A DNA stretch of 64,000 bases, from the NCBI RefSeq assembly GCF_020622065.1, contig NZ_JAHRYQ010000002.1, forward strand, positions 803,905-867,904, given 5' to 3'. The stretch comes from Geothrix sp. (GTDB lineage Bacteria; Acidobacteriota; Holophagae; Holophagales; Holophagaceae). This document shows, piece after piece, positions 6,558-18,236 of the stretch (positions are counted from its first letter, which is position 1; each line of letters starts with the position of its first letter). The notes beneath the pieces are model-generated. The model had not been told where the DNA came from. It ran no database searches and saw only the letters and a program-made list of their open reading frames with translations. Made by a program: the position numbers and the translations under genes.

Positions 6558-9341
6558 ATGTCTGAGTCCGAAGCGGCCACGAACCTGATCAGCGCTGGGA
6601 ATCTTCCCACGCCGAACTGGCACGCCACCCATGAAGAGGCCCAGGGCCAGCTGACGCGCATGTCCGAAGCCCTGGGCGCGGGCGACTGGAAGGGCGTGGA
6701 CCGGGGCGCCCGGTGGATCTTCGAGGTGCTGCGCGTCCACAACGAGGCCGAGGAGCGGGAACTGTTCCCCCTCCTGGAGGAGATCGGCGCCGAGTCCCTG
6801 CACCAGCGCCTGCACGAGGATCACCGCCAGATGTGGGATCTGAACCTGCAGCTGCTGGCCGAGATCAACGACGGCCAAGTGCGCGCCCCCCGCTCCCTCA
6901 CCCTGCTGGGCCAGCGACTGGTGGACCTGATCCGCGAGCACATCGAGACGGAAGAGCACCTGATGCTCCCCTTGCTCAAGGGCAAGACCCTCTACTGGTC
7001 CGACGACGAGACCCAGGACGGCTACCTGATCCTCGAGAAGAAGCTCATCGCCCCCGAGACCTGGTCCTTCATCGTGCAGGCCCCCCAGGTGGCCCGGGGC
7101 CGCAAGCCCGGCCAGTTCTTCATGGTGGCCCCCTTCCCCGAGAGCGAGCGCATCCCCCTCACCCTCGCCGGCGGCGATGCCCGCCGAGGCTACATCCACT
7201 TCATCATGCAGGAGGTGGGCGCCACGACCCAGGCCATGGGCAAGCTCAGCGCGGGCGACCGCCTCTACGCCGTGGCCGGCCCCATGGGCACCCCCACGGA
7301 GCTGGTGGAGGAAGGCACCATCGTCCTGATGGCCGGCGGCTACGGGTCTGCGGCCATCCTGCCCGCGGCCGAGGAGCTGCACGCCAAGGGCCGCCGCGTG
7401 ATCACCATCCTGGGCGGCCGCAGCCGGGAGCGCGTGCTGCTGGCCGATGAGCTGGGCAAGGCCTCCGCCGAACTGATCATCACCACCGATGACGGCACCC
7501 TGGGCCGCCAGGGCCTGGTGACGGACGCCCTCAAGGACATCATCGCCCGGGAGAAGGTGGCCCAGGTGGTGGCGGTGGGCCCCCTGCCCATGATGCGGGC
7601 CGTGTCCGACCTGACGAAGCCCCACGGCATCTTCACCCTCGTGAGCCTCAACGCCCTCATGGTCGATGGCACGGGCATGTGCGGCGGCTGCCGCGTCAGC
7701 GTGGGCGGGCAGACCAAGTTCGCCTGCTTCGACGGTCCCGACTTCGACGGCCACCAGGTGGACTTCAACATGCTCCGCATGCGCCAGGACTGGTACAAGC
7801 AGGAGGAGAAGGACATCTGCGATCCCTCCGAATGCAAGATCGGCCGCGTGGCCGCCACCGGCCCCGTGGACTACTCGCAGTACCTCAACGAGCCTGTGAC
7901 GGAGCTGGACTGGCAGAACCTGGACCTGGGCGCCATCAAGCCCAGCCAGAAGATGAAGATCCCCCGCCAGGAGATGGCCTGCCAGCCGCCCGAGCTGCGC
8001 GTGTGCAACTTCGACGAGGTGAGCCTGGGCCTGTCGCCCGAACAGGCCAAGCTGGAGGCCGCCCGCTGCATCATGTGCAAGCACCCCGCCTGCATCGAAG
8101 GCTGCCCGGTGAGCATCAACATCCCGGCCTTCCTGCAGCAGATCGTCAATGACGATCCCCAGGCCGCGGCCCGCGTCATCAAGGAAAGCTCCTCGTTGGG
8201 CTCCGTCTGCGGTCGTGTCTGCCCGCAGGAGAAGCAGTGCGAGATCAAGTGCGTGGTGGGCATCAAGGGCCTGCCCGTGTCCATCGGCCGCCTGGAGCGC
8301 TTCGCCTCGGATTCCATGCTGGGCTCCCAGGAGCTGCCCCCGGTCGAGGCGGCCACGGGCAAGAAGGTCGCTGTCATCGGCGCGGGCCCCGCGGGCCTCA
8401 CGGTCGCGGGGGAGCTCATCAAGAAGGGCCACCAGGTCACCGTCTACGACGCCCTCCACAAGCCCGGCGGCGTGATGCTCTACGGCATCCCCGAGTTCCG
8501 CCTGCCCAACAAGATCGTGGATCAGGAAGTGGACACCCTTCGCCGCCTGGGCGTGAAGTTCGTCATGAACACCCTGGTGGGCCGCAGCATGACGCTGGAG
8601 GATCTCCGCCAGGAGAACGACGCCATCTTCATGGGCACCGGCGCCGGCCTGCCCAAGATGATGGGGATCCCCGGCGAGGAGTTCAAAGGCGTCTACACCG
8701 CCAACGAGTTCCTCACCCGCATCAACCTCATGCGTGCCGACCTCTTCCCCGAATACTCCACGCCCGTGACCATCGGCAAGAATGTGATCATCGTCGGCGC
8801 TGGCAACACCGCCATGGACGCCTCCCGCGCCGCCCGCCGCATGGGCGCCGAGAAGGTCACGGTGGTCTACCGCCGCACCATCAATGAATCCACGGCCCGC
8901 AAGGAAGAGCTCGAGCACGCGATGGAGGAGGGGGTCGAGTTCAAGTTCCTCACCACCCCCGTGCAGCTCCACGGCAACGAGAAGGGCTGGATGACCCACG
9001 CCGAATGCGCCGTGATGGAGCTGGGCGAGCCCGGCCCCGACGGCCGCCGCAGCCCCAAGATGACCGACGAGCGCATCATGATCCCCTGCGAGACCCTGGT
9101 GGTCGCGCTGGGCTTCGATGTGAACCCCCTCCTGGCCATGACGGAAAAGGGATTGCGGACCCTCAAGGGGGGGGTTGTTGTCGTCGACAATGAAACTGGC
9201 GAGACCTCCCTCCCGGGCGTCTTCGCAGGCGGCGATGTCATCACCGGTGGCGCCACGGTGATCCTGGCCATGGGTCAGGGCCGCCGGGCCGCCGCCGCCA
9301 TCCACAAACGCCTTTTGGGGGAAGCTCAGGCTGTGGTCTGA
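6558..9341 (+). CDS. Hemerythrin-NfnA-NfnB fusion (NADH-dependent ferredoxin:NADP+ oxidoreductase)
   Basis: A 927-residue single polypeptide. Residues 1-145 form a hemerythrin-like four-helix domain with the diiron ligand pattern (HATHEE, VHNEAEERELFP, HEDH, REHIETEEHLMLP). Residues about 150-390 are a ferredoxin-reductase-like NfnA part with FAD/NAD folds and a [2Fe-2S] motif (GMCGGCR, about 374-378). Residues about 400-927 are a GltD-like NfnB part with CIMCKHPACIEGCP and CGRVCPQEKQCE cysteine sets and two dinucleotide folds (GAGPAGL, VGAGNTAMD). NfnAB couples NADH and ferredoxin to NADP+ by electron bifurcation and is normally two subunits. The hemerythrin could sense or bind O2 or NO. GGAGG precedes the ATG, and PFOR follows. 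Confidence 0.88.
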   Translation: MSESEAATNLISAGNLPTPNWHATHEEAQGQLTRMSEALGAGDWKGVDRGARWIFEVLRVHNEAEERELFPLLEEIGAESLHQRLHEDHRQMWDLNLQLLAEINDGQVRAPRSLTLLGQRLVDLIREHIETEEHLMLPLLKGKTLYWSDDETQDGYLILEKKLIAPETWSFIVQAPQVARGRKPGQFFMVAPFPESERIPLTLAGGDARRGYIHFIMQEVGATTQAMGKLSAGDRLYAVAGPMGTPTELVEEGTIVLMAGGYGSAAILPAAEELHAKGRRVITILGGRSRERVLLADELGKASAELIITTDDGTLGRQGLVTDALKDIIAREKVAQVVAVGPLPMMRAVSDLTKPHGIFTLVSLNALMVDGTGMCGGCRVSVGGQTKFACFDGPDFDGHQVDFNMLRMRQDWYKQEEKDICDPSECKIGRVAATGPVDYSQYLNEPVTELDWQNLDLGAIKPSQKMKIPRQEMACQPPELRVCNFDEVSLGLSPEQAKLEAARCIMCKHPACIEGCPVSINIPAFLQQIVNDDPQAAARVIKESSSLGSVCGRVCPQEKQCEIKCVVGIKGLPVSIGRLERFASDSMLGSQELPPVEAATGKKVAVIGAGPAGLTVAGELIKKGHQVTVYDALHKPGGVMLYGIPEFRLPNKIVDQEVDTLRRLGVKFVMNTLVGRSMTLEDLRQENDAIFMGTGAGLPKMMGIPGEEFKGVYTANEFLTRINLMRADLFPEYSTPVTIGKNVIIVGAGNTAMDASRAARRMGAEKVTVVYRRTINESTARKEELEHAMEEGVEFKFLTTPVQLHGNEKGWMTHAECAVMELGEPGPDGRRSPKMTDERIMIPCETLVVALGFDVNPLLAMTEKGLRTLKGGVVVVDNETGETSLPGVFAGGDVITGGATVILAMGQGRRAAAAIHKRLLGEAQAVV

Positions 9342-9458
9342 CCACCTGACCCTTTGTGATCAAATCGACCCGCTCATCACATATGATGTTCAAAGTGTGA
9401 TTTTTGTCTTGATGCCCATTGCCGGCAACGCCCCCAAGGACCCCGGAAGGAGTGAACC

Positions 9459-13019
<3,561 letters not shown>

Positions 13020-13029
13020 GGGAGACGAC

Positions 13030-14022
13030 ATGAACCTCTCGACCACCTACCTCGGCCTCAAGCTGGCCCATCCGTTGATGGCGGGCGCCTCGCCCCTGGT
13101 CGATGACATGGGCATGGTCAAGCGCCTCGAAGATGCCGGCGCCTCCGCCATCGTCATGCACTCGCTCTTCGAGGAGCAGATCACCCGCGAAGAGCAGGGC
13201 ATGATCATGGACATGGAGCTGAGCTCCAATTCCAGCGCGGAAGCCATCTCCTTCTTCCCCCAGCCTGATGAGTTCCGCCTCGGCCCTGAGAAGTACCTCG
13301 AGCAGCTTCGTCGCATCAAGCAGGCCGTGGCCGTGCCCGTCATCGCCTCCCTGAACGGCACCACTCCGGCCGGCTGGCTGCACTATGGCCAGCTCATGGA
13401 ACAGGCCGGCGCGGACGCCCTCGAACTGAATGTCTACTACCTGGCCACGGATCCCACGGAAACCGCCGCCGCCGTGGAAAAGCGCACCCTCGACGCCGTG
13501 CGCGCCGTGAAGGCGCAGGTGAAGATCCCCGTCGCCGTGAAGCTCTCGCCCTTCTTCTCCTCCCTGGCGCACTTCGCCGGGGAGCTGGAGACGGCTGGCG
13601 CCGATGGCCTGGTGCTCTTCAACCGCTTCTTCCAGCCCGACATCAATGTGGAGGAGCTGACCGCCGAGCCCAGCCTGCAGCTGTCCGGGCCCGAGGACCT
13701 GCTGCTCCGCCTGCGCTGGCTGGCCGTGCTGCATCACCACATGAAGGGCAGCCTCGCCGTCTCCGGCGGCGTCCACGACGGCATCGGAGCCCTCAAGGCC
13801 GTGATGGCTGGCGCCGACGCCGTGCAGATGGTATCCGCCCTCCTGATCCACGGCCCCGAGCGCCTGGCCCAGTCCCGCGCCACCCTGGCCGAGTGGCTGG
13901 AGGAGCATGAGTACGAGTCCCTGGCCCAGGCCCGCGGCAGCATGAGCCTTCAGAAGTGCCCGAACGCCCAGGCCTTCACCCGCGCGAACTACATGCGCAT
14001 CCTGAACGGCTGGAGGGCCTGA
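13030..14022 (+). CDS. Dihydroorotate dehydrogenase-like FMN protein
   Basis: A 330-residue TIM-barrel protein of the dihydroorotate dehydrogenase/PreA superfamily. Visible features are YLGLKLAHPLMAGASPL at the N-terminus, VPVIASLNGTT, ADALELNVYYLA, VKLSPFF and VSGGVHDG with ADAVQMVSALL, which match FMN-phosphate loops. The start lies ten bases after the PFOR stop behind GGGAG, so the two are probably co-transcribed. Homologues often sit next to PFOR genes, but their substrate is not established, and this is not clearly the pyrimidine-synthesis enzyme. Confidence 0.82.
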   Translation: MNLSTTYLGLKLAHPLMAGASPLVDDMGMVKRLEDAGASAIVMHSLFEEQITREEQGMIMDMELSSNSSAEAISFFPQPDEFRLGPEKYLEQLRRIKQAVAVPVIASLNGTTPAGWLHYGQLMEQAGADALELNVYYLATDPTETAAAVEKRTLDAVRAVKAQVKIPVAVKLSPFFSSLAHFAGELETAGADGLVLFNRFFQPDINVEELTAEPSLQLSGPEDLLLRLRWLAVLHHHMKGSLAVSGGVHDGIGALKAVMAGADAVQMVSALLIHGPERLAQSRATLAEWLEEHEYESLAQARGSMSLQKCPNAQAFTRANYMRILNGWRA

Positions 14023-14038
14023 AACCCTGTTTTTCCAA

Positions 14039-14067
14039 CGAGACCCCCGGCTCTCCGGGGGTCTCGC
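14039..14067 (+). terminator. Hairpin after the PFOR/DHOD-like genes
   Basis: GAGACCCCCGG and CCGGGGGTCTC arms with a four-base loop lie 20 bases past the stop. There is no clear U tract after it on the plus strand. It probably acts as a terminator or 3'-end stabiliser. Confidence 0.6.
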
Positions 14068-14161
14068 GCATTGTGAAAGAAAGTACACTCTTTGCTGTGA
14101 TTGACCTAAAGATCGTCTATCATTCAGAATCGACAACCGCCCATAACCTGCGCAGGTGACC

Positions 14162-14716
14162 ATGCTTCCTCTGTCCCAGTCCTCCGGTTACGCCGTTCTG
14201 GCCATGAGCTGCCTTGAGGATCCCGGCGGCAAGCCGACGCTGGTGGTGGATGTGGCGGCCCGCACGGGCTTCCCCCGCCCCTACCTCTCGAAGATGATCC
14301 ACAAGCTCGCCAAGGTGGGCCTGGTGATGGCCAAGCGCGGCAACAAGGGCGGCGTGGTGCTGGCCCTGCCGGCCAAGGAGATCACCCTCGATCTCATTGC
14401 CGAGGCCGTCGACGGTTCCGAATGGCGGAACAAGTGCCTGCTGGGCTTCTCGGAGTGCACCGACGAGCGCGCCTGCCCCGCCCACACCTTCTGGAAGTCC
14501 GAGCGCGATCACATCCACCGCTGCCTGAAAGACATCTCCCTCGAGGAGATCCGCACCTTCGAGCAGCAGAGCCGCACCTGGCGCCTGGCGGATGCCCTGC
14601 CCGAGAAGAAGCTCAAGCCCAAGCCCAAGAAGGCCACCAAGCCCGCCGGCGCCAAGCCTGCCGCCGCGGCCCGCAAGCCGGCCGCGCCGAAGAAGGCCGC
14701 CCCCAAGAAGGCCTAG
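14162..14716 (+). CDS. Rrf2-family regulator with a basic Lys/Ala/Pro-rich tail
   Basis: Rrf2 proteins are winged-helix repressors, often with a [2Fe-2S] cluster sensing iron-sulfur status, NO or redox state. The N-terminal domain (MLPLSQSSGYAVLAMSCL, then RPYLSKMIHKLAKVGLV and RGNKGGVVLA) closely matches its convergent neighbour. Three cysteines in NKCLLGFSECTDERACPAH (C-x6-C-x5-C) suit a cluster. The last 35 residues are Lys/Ala/Pro repeats like a histone H1 or AlgP tail, which is unusual for the family. ATG 14162 is preferred over GTG 14156 because the paralogue begins with the same MLPLSQ. Confidence 0.88.
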   Translation: MLPLSQSSGYAVLAMSCLEDPGGKPTLVVDVAARTGFPRPYLSKMIHKLAKVGLVMAKRGNKGGVVLALPAKEITLDLIAEAVDGSEWRNKCLLGFSECTDERACPAHTFWKSERDHIHRCLKDISLEEIRTFEQQSRTWRLADALPEKKLKPKPKKATKPAGAKPAAAARKPAAPKKAAPKKA

Positions 14717-14726
14717 CCCACCTTTT

Positions 14727-14774
14727 GAGAGCGCCTGCCAAAACCCGGCCGTCTGGGTTTTGGCAGGCGCTCTC
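14727..14774. terminator. Perfect 20-bp inverted repeat between convergent rrf2 genes
   Basis: Arms 14727-14746 and 14755-14774 are exactly complementary over 20 bases with an 8-base loop. It lies between the two convergent rrf2 stops, ten bases after the plus-strand stop. It has no long U tract on either strand. It probably works as a bidirectional terminator. Confidence 0.65.
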
Positions 14775-14804
14775 GATTCCCGTCGACGGGCTTGGGTGGA
14801 ACGA

Positions 14805-15251
14805 TCAGTTGAGCCCGTGGTCCGCCCGGAATCGCTCGACGCCCGGGTCCTGGTGGCGGGCCATGTCCGCCAGCGTGACGCCCCTCAGGCGGGCCAGGAT
14901 CATGTCCAGCGTCTCTCCCCAGAATTCATGGAGGACGCAGGGCGTCTCGTCCGAGCAGCCGGCCAGCCCCACCAGGCAGCGGTTCCGCCAGGTCACGCCA
15001 TCGATGGCCTCTGACAGATCCTCCAGGGTGATTTCCGTCGCCGGCTTGGCCAGCACCACCCCCCCGTGGTGCCCCCGCCGCGCGGTCACCAGTCCCTTCT
15101 TCGCCAGCTTGTGAACCAGCTTGGACAGATAGGAGCGCGGGATCCCCGTGTAATCGGCCACCGACTCCACCAGGACCGGCTGCCCACCCGGCTCCTGAAG
15201 ACAGCGCATGGCGCGCAGCGCGTAACCAGTGGTTTGGGATAAGGGCAACAC
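14805..15251 (-). CDS. Rrf2-family transcriptional regulator
   Basis: A 148-residue Rrf2 protein. The winged helix is MLPLSQTTGYALRAMRCLQEPGGQPVLVESVADYTGIPRSYLSKLVHKLAKKGLV in outline, with the wing RRGHHGGVVLAKP. The likely cluster ligands lie in NRCLVGLAGCSDETPC (C-x6-C-x5-C). The start is GTG at 15251. It is a close paralogue of the regulator at 14162 but lacks the basic tail. A perfect-looking Crp-type site lies 80 bases upstream, inside a 62-bp element that recurs upstream of a decaheme cytochrome gene. A role in redox or cytochrome control is inferred. Confidence 0.88.
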   Translation of the reverse strand: MLPLSQTTGYALRAMRCLQEPGGQPVLVESVADYTGIPRSYLSKLVHKLAKKGLVTARRGHHGGVVLAKPATEITLEDLSEAIDGVTWRNRCLVGLAGCSDETPCVLHEFWGETLDMILARLRGVTLADMARHQDPGVERFRADHGLN

Positions 15252-15284
15252 GCGCGCCTCCTGTACTCAGGGTTTCACAGTGGC

Positions 15285-15347
15285 CTTCTTCAATGAGGAT
15301 CAGTCGGTAATCTAACGAGTCAACCACCCTTGTGATCTTCGTCACGG
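15285..15347 (-). promoter_or_regulatory. Rrf2 promoter element, copy A of a 62-bp repeat
   Basis: On the minus strand the order is Crp-like site (15331-15346, TGTGATCTTCGTCACG read on the plus strand), a TTGACT segment, and a possible -10 TAGATT (15309-15314). The segment is closely similar to 24899-24961 across its whole length, with only a handful of substitutions and no gaps. Confidence 0.6.
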
Positions 15348-15368
15348 ATGTCTCGGGGAGGAAAAAAA

Positions 15369-15391
15369 CGGGGCCCTGAAGCAGGGCCCCG
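15369..15391 (-). terminator. Rho-independent terminator of ccsBA
   Basis: A 10-bp perfect stem (CGGGGCCCTG with CAGGGCCCCG) with a 3-base loop, followed on the minus strand by a run of seven T. It lies just after the stop at 15414. Confidence 0.9.
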
Positions 15392-15413
15392 AAACAGCCA
15401 GATCAAGTGAGCC

Positions 15414-17705
15414 TCAGGCCCCTCCACCCGTGAGGGCGCGGTTCTTTCGGAAGGACCAGATGCCCCAGGCCAGGAAGGCGGCCTCGGCGAGGGCCACCAG
15501 CACCATCCACATCACCACCGGCGAATCGCCCATGCCGTAGGAGTGCATGCCCGTGGCCAGGACGAAGTTCACACCCAGGTAGGTCATCACGATGGTCTGG
15601 AAGGCCAGGATGCTGACCACCGCCACGCCGAACTTCCCGAGCATCCGGTCGATCTTGGCGTGCAGGATGGCCATGTAGGCCAGGAAGGCGACCAGGGACC
15701 AGACTTCCTTGGGGTCCCATCCCCAGTAGCGCCCCCACGACGAGGCGGCCCACATGGAGCCCGTGATGATGCCGGCGATGAGGAAGATGGAGCCCACGAA
15801 CATGTACCAGTAGAGGAGGTCGTACATCCGGTCGGCGAGTTCCGTCCGGCGCGGGGCGAAGGCGGTCACACCGATCTGCATGTGGGCCACGGCGAGGCCC
15901 AGCGCCAGGATGGCGTAGCCCACCATGATGATGGGCACATGGATGGCCAACCAGGGCGTGCCGGCGAGCACCGGCGCGATGGGGTGGATGAAGCGGTCGA
16001 TGGGCAGCAGGTCGGTGAGCGCCATGGTCAGTGCGGCCATGACCGCCGCGTTCAGGACCACCAGGCGGTTCCGCAGCAGCGCATAGGCGATGACCGCGAA
16101 CAATCCCACGCCCCAGGCGAGGAAGAGCATGGATTCATACATGTTCGCCGCGGGGATCCGGCCGCCGACATTCCAGCGCAGGAGGATGCCCCAGGTCATC
16201 ATGGCGAAGCCGCCGATCAGCAATCCGAAGGCCACCCGGTCCAGCATCGGGTTCTGCCGCTTCCAGGCCACGATGGACGCGGCCAGGGAGGCCAGCAGGA
16301 TGATCCAGGACAGACGGACGGGGTTCAGCCGGTTGTAGAAGATCTCGCGATCGATCGCCTCCACCGAAGGCCAGCCTTCCTGGCGGGGTCCCTGCATCAG
16401 GCGCTCCATGCCCTCGGGCGTCGGCTCGGGAATGGCCCGCCAGCGGGCCTTGGGATCCACGGAGACGGGGAGCGGCCGCACCGCTTGGTTGAGCCCGATG
16501 GACTGCATGGCGAGCAGGCGCTGTTCGAGCTTCTGCGCGTCTTGCAGCAGGCCCTGGAGCGGCCTCCGCTCCGCCTCGGCCTGATGGGCGGCCTGCAGCA
16601 GCCCCACCAGCTTCGGGTTGCGGACGAACTGCACGAAGGAGGCATGGGTGGTGGAGGCCGGGAAATCCAGGGCCTTGGCCAGGGCATCCGACCCCACCAG
16701 GACCATTGGCGATTCGGCACCCACATTGGGATTGAAGAGCCACACCGAGACCGTCGCCACGGGATCCTCCCCCTTCCAGGAAGAGGCTCCCGTCACGGTC
16801 CACACCATCTCCCGCGCCAGGGTGTCGAAGGGCATGACGCGGCCATCATGCTGCACCGGCAGGCGTCGCAGAGACTCCGTGGCCGGGGCGGCCTGGGCGC
16901 TGAGCGCACCGCCGAGCAACGCCAGCGCCAACAGCGCCGTCCGGCCCGCTCCCGGCGCCGTGGGCTTCGCCAGGGCACCATTCCGGCTCTGGGAGGCGCG
17001 CGTGGCCAGTACGATGATCATGCCCAGGATGAGGGTGATGAACCCGGTGAAGACGATGGACTGACCCGGATCCTTGGACACCGCGAGCACAGTCGCCTCG
17101 CGGCCGGCCATCTGCTGGTAGCTCGACTGGAAGAGCGCGTAGCCCCGGTGGTGGAGCTCGTTGTTCATCCAGATCTTGGCCGGAAAGGTCTTGCCGGTCT
17201 CATGATCCGTGATCTGGACCTGGCTGGAGAATCCGGCCGGCCGCATGGTGCCCGGGTAGGTGTCCAGCACGAAGTCGTCCAGCTTGACCGTGAACGGAAG
17301 CTGGTGGCGGACCACCGTCTCGCTCTCCTGGTGCTGTCCGTTCGCGTGGATGTGCTGTTCGATGACCGAGGCGCTCTCCCCTTCCCAGAGGCTGAGGTTA
17401 CCTTCGATCTTGAAGAAATATGTGACGGCCGAACCCGCGAAGATCAGCAGCAGCGAGGCGTGGACCACCACGAAGCCGATGCGCTTCTTCGTCCACGGGA
17501 ACAGGTCGGCGATGGACAGGGCCAGGTTGAGGGCGAACAGCCCCTGCAGCCCCAGGAACCACCACGCGTAATAGACCAGGCGGCCGGCCGTTTCCGCGCC
17601 GGTGCGGGTCTCGACGATGGTCCCCACGGACAGGCCGACCAGCAGCAGGATGAGCAGGATGACCGCCAGCTTCAGGGAAGCGAGAAACGCGAACAGTTTT
17701 TTCAT
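15414..17705 (-). CDS. ccsBA: Cytochrome c synthase CcsBA (ResB-ResC fusion)
   Basis: A 763-residue membrane protein of cytochrome c maturation system II that exports heme and ligates it to CxxCH motifs outside the cytoplasm. The N-terminal ResB/CcsB half has three or four TMs (SLKLAVILLILLLVGLSVGTIVETR) and a large periplasmic part. The C-terminal CcsA half has multiple TMs and the heme-handling tryptophan-rich motif WGRYWGWDPKEVWSL. It lies downstream of the multiheme cytochrome genes on the same strand, which have about 40 heme attachment sites to be filled. AGGA precedes ATG 17705. Confidence 0.95.
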   Translation of the reverse strand: MKKLFAFLASLKLAVILLILLLVGLSVGTIVETRTGAETAGRLVYYAWWFLGLQGLFALNLALSIADLFPWTKKRIGFVVVHASLLLIFAGSAVTYFFKIEGNLSLWEGESASVIEQHIHANGQHQESETVVRHQLPFTVKLDDFVLDTYPGTMRPAGFSSQVQITDHETGKTFPAKIWMNNELHHRGYALFQSSYQQMAGREATVLAVSKDPGQSIVFTGFITLILGMIIVLATRASQSRNGALAKPTAPGAGRTALLALALLGGALSAQAAPATESLRRLPVQHDGRVMPFDTLAREMVWTVTGASSWKGEDPVATVSVWLFNPNVGAESPMVLVGSDALAKALDFPASTTHASFVQFVRNPKLVGLLQAAHQAEAERRPLQGLLQDAQKLEQRLLAMQSIGLNQAVRPLPVSVDPKARWRAIPEPTPEGMERLMQGPRQEGWPSVEAIDREIFYNRLNPVRLSWIILLASLAASIVAWKRQNPMLDRVAFGLLIGGFAMMTWGILLRWNVGGRIPAANMYESMLFLAWGVGLFAVIAYALLRNRLVVLNAAVMAALTMALTDLLPIDRFIHPIAPVLAGTPWLAIHVPIIMVGYAILALGLAVAHMQIGVTAFAPRRTELADRMYDLLYWYMFVGSIFLIAGIITGSMWAASSWGRYWGWDPKEVWSLVAFLAYMAILHAKIDRMLGKFGVAVVSILAFQTIVMTYLGVNFVLATGMHSYGMGDSPVVMWMVLVALAEAAFLAWGIWSFRKNRALTGGGA

Positions 17706-17746
17706 GGATCCGATCCTGGTTAAGGAAGGAGGGTTCGACTGAGTGG

Positions 17747-18103
17747 CTAGCGGATCGCGCCTGACTGCTTGGCGACGACCTTGTCCTTGATCCGCGCGTA
17801 GACCTCGGGAGTCACGATGTTGCGCGTGAGGAGGTGCGCCTTCGAGTGGTAAGGCCGCCCTGCGATGATCTTGGCCGCCAGCTCCTCAGGAATACCCAGC
17901 ATGAAACTGAGTTCGTTCTTGGCGGCGCCGTTGATGTCCACGGGCTTCAGTTTGCCCTTTGTCCTGGGGGCGATCGCCGGCGCCTTGGGCGCCCTGGCCG
18001 CCTTGCCCTTCGCGGCCGGCTGGTCTTCGGCGGCCAGCGGAGCGGCGGCCGTCAGCAGGAGCAACGCAGCAGCCAGGCAGGTCCTGAGGGTACGGATCGT
18101 CAT
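17747..18103 (-). CDS. Exported helix-hairpin-helix (ComEA-like) protein
   Basis: A 118-residue protein with a cleavable signal peptide (RTCLAAALLLLTAAAPLAA) and a Lys/Ala/Pro linker. A C-terminal helix-hairpin-helix segment follows (VDINGAAKNELSFMLGIPEELAAKIIAGRPYHSKAHLL). HhH domains bind DNA backbone non-specifically; ComEA is the DNA receptor of competence. The ATG at 18103 is chosen for its GGAG site and signal peptide; an upstream extension is unlikely. A paralogue lies at 21430, and both alternate with decaheme cytochrome genes. A role in handling extracellular DNA or in cell-surface assembly is speculative. Confidence 0.8.
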   Translation of the reverse strand: MTIRTLRTCLAAALLLLTAAAPLAAEDQPAAKGKAARAPKAPAIAPRTKGKLKPVDINGAAKNELSFMLGIPEELAAKIIAGRPYHSKAHLLTRNIVTPEVYARIKDKVVAKQSGAIR

Positions 18104-18153
18104 GGGTGGTCTCCGTGGGGGTGCATGAAACCCCGACCCAGGAGAACACAAAA

Positions 18154-18228
18154 ACGACCCGGGTACGGTCACATACCCGGGTCGTCTTCTATGGATGGGA
18201 AGGGTGGATTTTCACCACCCTTCCCTTT
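18154..18228 (-). terminator. Two tandem hairpins between the decaheme gene and the HhH gene
   Basis: The first hairpin has GGGAAGGGTGG arms (about 18198-18226). On the plus strand it is followed by a T run. The second has a 12-bp stem (ACGACCCGGGTA/TACCCGGGTCGT, 18155-18186) and on the minus strand is followed by TTTTTGTG, a good terminator for the decaheme gene. Confidence 0.8.
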
Positions 18229-18236
18229 TTATTTCT

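Noticed and set aside
6438-9305. 955-codon open frame on the minus strand opposite the hemerythrin-Nfn gene
   Set aside because: It mirrors a well-supported gene. The product is a His/Gly/Leu-rich low-complexity text typical of antisense frames in GC-rich DNA, with no ribosome-binding site or family motifs.
9396-9411. TGTGA-N6-TCTTG upstream of PFOR as a Crp-like site
   Set aside because: Only one half-site is good. It was noted in the gene entry and not counted in the regulon.
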